Origin: Anaerotruncus sp. MC2020
GTDB lineage: Bacteria > Bacillota > Clostridia > Oscillospirales > Ruminococcaceae
Reading direction: 5' to 3'
DNA: 64,000 nt
Assembly: GCA_000701945.1 (NCBI GenBank)
Contig: KL370840.1
Span: forward strand, 558,001-622,000
Position 1 is the first letter of the stretch, and the number at the start of each line of letters is the position of its first letter. The notes below the pieces were generated by a model. The model ran no database searches and was not told where the DNA came from. It was given only the letters and a program-made list of their open reading frames with translations. This document shows positions 60,043-64,000 of this stretch, in pieces. A program made the position numbers and the translations under genes.

Positions 60043-60162
60043 AATGCGTCACCCCCTAAAACGCCGATTTATAGTAAAACAAGTATAGCACAGCGCTCCC
60101 GCAATGTCAATAATACCTGTACCGAACTCTCCTTTGGGGAGCTTTTTTATTGTCCCCAGATT

Positions 60163-60195
60163 CTGACATATTCCGCACCCCGTCTGCAATATAAT
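60163..60195 (+). promoter_or_regulatory. Promoter of spoIIGA-sigE with wide spacing
   Basis: CTGACA, 21 bases, TATAAT. The B. subtilis spoIIG promoter is known for a 22-base spacer and Spo0A activation; TTCTGACA here resembles an imperfect Spo0A box (TTCGACA in that orientation). A weak terminator-like hairpin (CTCTCC-TTT-GGGGAG-CTTTTTT) lies at 60127-60148. Confidence 0.6.
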
Positions 60196-60217
60196 AATAA
60201 CAAGGGGAGGTGTTGGA

Positions 60218-61000
60218 TTGACTGTTTACATAGACGTGCTGATAATCCTCAACGTATACGTCAACTACTTCCTGCTGCGGACTTCCGCAAAGCTCACGCA
60301 CTCGCCGCTCAAAACGTGGCGCTGCATCGCCGCCTCATTCTACGGCAGCCTCTTTTCGCTGCTGATGCTTGCTCCGAGGCTGCCTGTACCCGTCACGCTG
60401 GCGGTCAAGTCGGCGGCGGCTGTCACCATTGTCATTGCCGCATTCGGAGCGCGCTCCCCTGCCCGTATCGCCAAGAACACCGCCGCATTCTTAGCCGCGA
60501 ACTTCGTCCTCGCGGGAGCGGTATACGCCGTATATTCATGGTTCAAGCCGAGCTCGCTGCACTTCGCGAACTCCTACTTCTACATAGATTTCTCGCTGCT
60601 CCTGCTGCTGATAACTACCGCCGCACTCTACGGAGCGGTCAGCCTGCTGAGGCGTATCACCGACAGGGAGCGTCCCCTCGTCAGCCGAGTGCTGATACGC
60701 GCGGGAAGCCGCATTATCGGGCTGGACGGGCTCGCTGACACAGGCAACGCTCTCGTGGACTGCTTCACGGGCAGACCCGTTATGATATGCGCCCGCGAGA
60801 ACATCGGCAAGGTCTCCGCGAGAATGAGGCTGATACCCTGCGCGACGGTGACCGACAGCGGCGTAATGCCTGTATTCCGCCCCGACGAGGTAATCGTGGT
60901 CAACACCGAGACGGGCGAGCGCAAGCCCGTGGACGTGATGATAGGGCTCGGAGATACGGGAGGCAAGGCAATTTACAACCCGAAGATTATGAAATACTGA
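60218..61000 (+). CDS. spoIIGA: Sigma-E processing peptidase SpoIIGA
   Basis: 260 aa starting at TTG 60218 behind GGGGAGGTG. Five membrane helices in the first 145 residues ([20 protein letters not shown], then up to [13 protein letters not shown]). Cytosolic aspartic protease half with [13 protein letters not shown] (catalytic Asp174) and [14 protein letters not shown]. It removes the pro-sequence from sigma-E in the mother cell after the SpoIIR signal. Followed 13 bases later by sigE. Confidence 0.94.
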   Translation: MTVYIDVLIILNVYVNYFLLRTSAKLTHSPLKTWRCIAASFYGSLFSLLMLAPRLPVPVTLAVKSAAAVTIVIAAFGARSPARIAKNTAAFLAANFVLAGAVYAVYSWFKPSSLHFANSYFYIDFSLLLLLITTAALYGAVSLLRRITDRERPLVSRVLIRAGSRIIGLDGLADTGNALVDCFTGRPVMICARENIGKVSARMRLIPCATVTDSGVMPVFRPDEVIVVNTETGERKPVDVMIGLGDTGGKAIYNPKIMKY

Positions 61001-61013
61001 AAGGAGAAAAAAT

Positions 61014-61712
61014 ATGGAAATCGTAAAAAAAATAGCGGTCAGACTGAGGGCGCTCCTGCGCGGGGAGGTCTACTACGTCAACGGTCCCGACACGCTCCCG
61101 CCGCCGCTCAGCCGCACTGAGGAAGCAGAGGTTTTCGCGGGGCTGACTGCGAATGACCCTGCCGCGCGCAAGAAGCTGATAGTCCACAATCTGCGCCTCG
61201 TGGTGTACATAGCGAAGAAGTTCGAGTCGACGGGCATAGGCATCGAGGACCTCGTCTCTATCGGCACGATAGGGCTGATAAAGGCGGTAAATACGTTCAA
61301 TCCCGAGAAGAATATCAAGTTTGCGACCTATGCCTCGCGCTGTATCGAGAACGAGATACTGATGTTCCTGCGGAAGTCATCGCAGTACCGCAACGACCTA
61401 TCCATTGACGAGCCGCTCAACGTCGACTACGACGGCAACGAGCTACTGCTCTCGGACGTCCTCGGCACGGACGACGACGTCGTGAACAAGGGCATAGAAA
61501 CCGAGGCGGAGCGCGAGATACTGCGCGGCGCTGTCTCGGAGCTCTGCGACCGCGAGCGCGAGATAATGGAGATGCGCTTCGGACTGATAAACGGCAAGGA
61601 AATGACGCAGAAGGAGGTCGCGGACACGATAGGCATATCGCAGTCGTACATCTCCCGCCTCGAAAAGCGGATAATCAAGAAGCTCCGAGTTAAACTCGAG
61701 AGCATTTGCTGA
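61014..61712 (+). CDS. sigE: RNA polymerase sporulation sigma factor SigE
   Basis: 232 aa. The first ~25 residues ([22 protein letters not shown]) form the amphipathic pro-sequence. Regions 2.1-2.4: [56 protein letters not shown]. Region 4: [21 protein letters not shown]. Early mother-cell sigma factor. AAGGAG upstream of ATG. In most Clostridia sigG follows; here it does not. Confidence 0.95.
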   Translation: MEIVKKIAVRLRALLRGEVYYVNGPDTLPPPLSRTEEAEVFAGLTANDPAARKKLIVHNLRLVVYIAKKFESTGIGIEDLVSIGTIGLIKAVNTFNPEKNIKFATYASRCIENEILMFLRKSSQYRNDLSIDEPLNVDYDGNELLLSDVLGTDDDVVNKGIETEAEREILRGAVSELCDREREIMEMRFGLINGKEMTQKEVADTIGISQSYISRLEKRIIKKLRVKLESIC

Positions 61713-61719
61713 ACAAACA

Positions 61720-61813
61720 GGGCGGACATATTGTCCGCCCGAAAAGAAACGTCATTGCTTTCACGAACGACATTATCCGAACTCTCAAAAACGTCCATTC
61801 GGACGTTTTTTTG
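61720..61813 (+). terminator. Two hairpins ending the spoIIG operon
   Basis: GGGCGGACA-TAT-TGTCCGCCC (61720-61740) has no T tract; AAAACGTCC / GGACGTTTT (61788-61809) is followed by TTTG and is a real terminator. Confidence 0.82.
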
Positions 61814-61878
61814 TTAGGAAAAGGCTGTCAAATAATTTTCCACCTTTTCGGATAATATGACGATTTTTGCCCGCGCTA

Positions 61879-61907
61879 TTGAAATAACGCTATCCAAATG
61901 GTATAAT
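61879..61907 (+). promoter_or_regulatory. Promoter of recJ
   Basis: TTGAAA, 17 bases, TATAAT, 37 bases before the recJ start. Confidence 0.85.
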
Positions 61908-61943
61908 ATAAGATGTATAATTATACGTAAGGAGCGCTTTTTT

Positions 61944-64000
61944 ATGAAGAAATGGAGTATCAGCGTCCCGCAGAGGGAGCTCGTATCGAAGCTCATGCTC
62001 GGCTGCGGAGTCAGCTCGCTGGCAGCTGCGGCGCTCGTCTCGAAGGGCTATTCCTCGCCCGAGAGCGTCGTCAGCAGCATGAATACGGACTCGCTGTCCG
62101 ACCCCTTCCTCATCAAGGATATGCAGGAGGCGGCGGACACGATTAATTCTGCGATAGACGAGGGTCTGCGCATCTGTGTCTACGGCGACTACGACTGCGA
62201 CGGCGTCATGGCGACCGCTATACTCTACTCCTACCTCGCGGAGGCAGGAGCCGACGTCACTCACTATATCCCCGAGCGCTCCGAGGGATACGGTCTGAAC
62301 AAAAACGCGATAGACAAGCTCGCCGATGACGGCGTGAACCTCATAATCACCGTGGATAACGGTATTTCCGCCATTTCGGAGGCTGAGTACATATACGCAT
62401 CGGGCATGAAGCTCGTCGTGACCGACCACCACCAGCAGGGCGACGCTCTCCCGCGCGCGGAGGCTGTCGTCGACCCGCACAGACACGACTGCTTCTCGCC
62501 TTTCAAGTACGCGTGCGGAGCCGTTATCGCGCTAAAGCTCGTGGCTGCGCTCGACGGCGGCGACTACACAATGGCGCTCGAGCAGTTCGGCGACCTCGCG
62601 GCTATAGCTACGGTCGCGGACATCGTCAGCCTCACTGGCGAGAACCGCTACATCGTTACCTACGGCATGGAGCTTATCGACAACTCCGACCGCCCCGCGC
62701 TCATCGCGCTGAAGGAGGTCAGCGGGCTGACCGACAAGCACTGCGACGCCCATTCTATCGGCTTCGGGCTCGCTCCGAGGATAAACGCGGCAGGACGCTT
62801 CGGCTCGCCGACAACTGCGCTGGAGCTCTTCCTCTGCGAGGACGAGGAGCGCGCGGCTGAGCTCGCGGGAGAGCTTGACAGGCTCAATACCGAGCGCAAG
62901 CAGGCGGAAAACGACATCGTCGCTGACATATACTCAATGATAGAGCAGAAGCCCTCGCTCGTGCGCGGACGCACCATTTTCATCTGCGGCAAGGGCTGGC
63001 ACCACGGCGTCATAGGCATTGTTGCCTCACGCATTATGGAGCAGTTCGGCAAGCCAACGTTCATCGCCTCCGAGGAGGACGGCGAGATTCGCGGTTCGGC
63101 GCGCTCGTTCGGCGAGTTTTCCATATTCGGAGCCCTCACTGCCGCCGCCGATGTACTCGAAAAATTCGGAGGTCACCCAGGAGCGGGCGGCTTCACAATA
63201 AAAAACGGACAGGCTGAGGTGTTCCGCAGACTGATAGAGCAGTACGCGGCGGACAACTTCTCCGTGATGCCGCCCGCGGAGCTCCACGCTGACGCTCCCG
63301 TCACTCCGCAGGAGCTTACAGTCCAGAACATCGAGGGGCTGTCAGTGCTCGAGCCGTTCGGCATGGGCAACGAAAAACCGCTGTTCTACATGGAGAACGT
63401 CACTGTGACGGCGATAGTGCCGCTCTCGGGAGGCATACACTCCAAGCTGAAGATAAAGTTCGGCTACACCACAGCCGACGCGCTCATTTTCAGGAAGAGC
63501 CCGCAGGAGCTCACCGTGAGCGAGGGCGACGTCTGCGATATGATAGTTACGCTCGGGACGAACGAATACAAGGGAAGCGTCTCGGTAAGCATATACGTGA
63601 GCGATATCCGCGTACACGGCTTCGAGCAGAGCCGCTACTTCAACGCGCTCGGCTCGTTTGAGGCTTTCACGCGCGGAGAGGCTCTCCCCGACAACCACTA
63701 CCCGTGGATGTACCCGTCACGCGAGATATTCACCAAGATATACAAGGCTATCCCCGAGGTCGGTATCCCTATGGACACGCTGTATCTGCGGCTCGCCGAC
63801 CCGAAGCTCAACTACTGCTGCTTCTGCGTTGCGGCGGAGGCTCTGCGGGAGCTCGGGCTCGTGCGGATATCTCCCGCAGGCTCGGTGATAAGCAGGATAA
63901 AGGTAAGTCAGAAGGCGCAGCTTGAATCGGCTCCGATACTCGTCAGGCTGAGGAAAATACTTGACGGACTCAAAAGCAAAGTCAGAGGAGGAGAAAAATG
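61944..64000 (+). CDS. recJ: Single-stranded-DNA exonuclease RecJ (last codon at window edge)
   Basis: 685 codons are open to the edge, and the last two bases are TG, probably the beginning of TGA. A 5'-3' exonuclease on single-stranded DNA for repair and recombination. DHH-type motifs: VYGDYDCDGVMATA (about 79-92), IITVDNGIS, VVTDHHQ, and LAPRINAAGRFG. The DHHA1 and OB domains follow (GGHPGAGGFTI). AAGGAG lies 9 bases before ATG. GGAGGAG then ATG at 63998 suggests that the next gene starts in an ATGA overlap. Confidence 0.95.
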   Translation, partial: MKKWSISVPQRELVSKLMLGCGVSSLAAAALVSKGYSSPESVVSSMNTDSLSDPFLIKDMQEAADTINSAIDEGLRICVYGDYDCDGVMATAILYSYLAEAGADVTHYIPERSEGYGLNKNAIDKLADDGVNLIITVDNGISAISEAEYIYASGMKLVVTDHHQQGDALPRAEAVVDPHRHDCFSPFKYACGAVIALKLVAALDGGDYTMALEQFGDLAAIATVADIVSLTGENRYIVTYGMELIDNSDRPALIALKEVSGLTDKHCDAHSIGFGLAPRINAAGRFGSPTTALELFLCEDEERAAELAGELDRLNTERKQAENDIVADIYSMIEQKPSLVRGRTIFICGKGWHHGVIGIVASRIMEQFGKPTFIASEEDGEIRGSARSFGEFSIFGALTAAADVLEKFGGHPGAGGFTIKNGQAEVFRRLIEQYAADNFSVMPPAELHADAPVTPQELTVQNIEGLSVLEPFGMGNEKPLFYMENVTVTAIVPLSGGIHSKLKIKFGYTTADALIFRKSPQELTVSEGDVCDMIVTLGTNEYKGSVSVSIYVSDIRVHGFEQSRYFNALGSFEAFTRGEALPDNHYPWMYPSREIFTKIYKAIPEVGIPMDTLYLRLADPKLNYCCFCVAAEALRELGLVRISPAGSVISRIKVSQKAQLESAPILVRLRKILDGLKSKVRGGEK

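Overview
The window reads as chromosome of a low-GC-phylum (Firmicutes/Clostridia) bacterium with a moderately high GC content, most likely a fibre-degrading Ruminococcus or close Oscillospiraceae relative. The reasons are: a secreted GH9 cellulase with a C-terminal dockerin, a second secreted CE2-type esterase with a half-dockerin, a set of endospore genes (spoIIR, spoIIGA, sigE, a SleC-like cortex-lytic locus), the usual Firmicutes order infC-rpmI-rplT, and strong AGGAGG-type ribosome binding sites. The species cannot be fixed from the sequence alone.

Layout. 1-5130 (+): rplI (missing only the first base of its start codon), dnaB, tilS, ftsH. 5385-6995 (+): a PH-domain protein and an FkbM methyltransferase. 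6996-12325: a NarL-type two-component pair (-) divergent from an ABC ATPase with two ABC-2 permeases (+). 12346-15207 (+): secreted CE2 esterase behind a structured leader, a small anchored protein, a cyclophilin. 15224-17995 (-): three-gene cell-wall/spore locus that looks like a split SleC, behind a sigma-E-like promoter. 18337-20057 (+): GGDEF-EAL protein. 20038-45541 (-): long, tightly packed housekeeping stretch: K+ channel, CD1247-like protein, efp, pepP, aroQ, yqeG, rpsU (GTG start, structured leader), leuS, rsfS, an LCP protein, yqeK, nadD, yhbY, rdgB, ftsY, smc, a radical SAM protein, rnc, plsX, trmFO, topA, dprA, a SPOUT methyltransferase. 45576-47018 (-): rplT, rpmI, infC with an AUU start and an attenuator leader. 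Then spoIIR and a Zn-ribbon protein (-), an LRR surface protein and the GH9 cellulase (+). 52186-57448: cysK, a GNAT/SdpI pair, tcdA, an ECF S-subunit and metY, among dense short repeats. 57649-64000 (+): DEAD-box helicase, a 35-aa membrane peptide, an AT-richer GNAT (-), spoIIGA-sigE, and recJ running off the edge.

How it works together. DNA replication and repair (dnaB, smc, topA, dprA, recJ), ribosome production (rplI, rplT, rpmI, rpsU, infC, efp, rsfS, leuS) and tRNA modification (tilS, trmFO, tcdA) make up the core. Sporulation is represented at three points: SpoIIR signals activation of pro-SigE, SpoIIGA cleaves it, and the SleC-like locus carries a sigma-E-like promoter. Plant-fibre degradation is represented by the dockerin cellulase and the esterase. 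Cysteine and homocysteine synthesis by direct sulfhydrylation is represented by cysK and metY.

Most notable unexplained signals: a family of short GTAG-plus-palindrome repeats, two clusters of which carry an exact 61-bp inverted copy of each other 3.4 kb apart; an FtsY whose acidic domain and a KKKKKGFFSRLFGRK membrane-binding-like segment sit at the C-terminus; structured leaders of rpsU and of the CE2 gene; and the apparently split SleC. No tRNA, rRNA, CRISPR array, prophage or transposase gene was seen.
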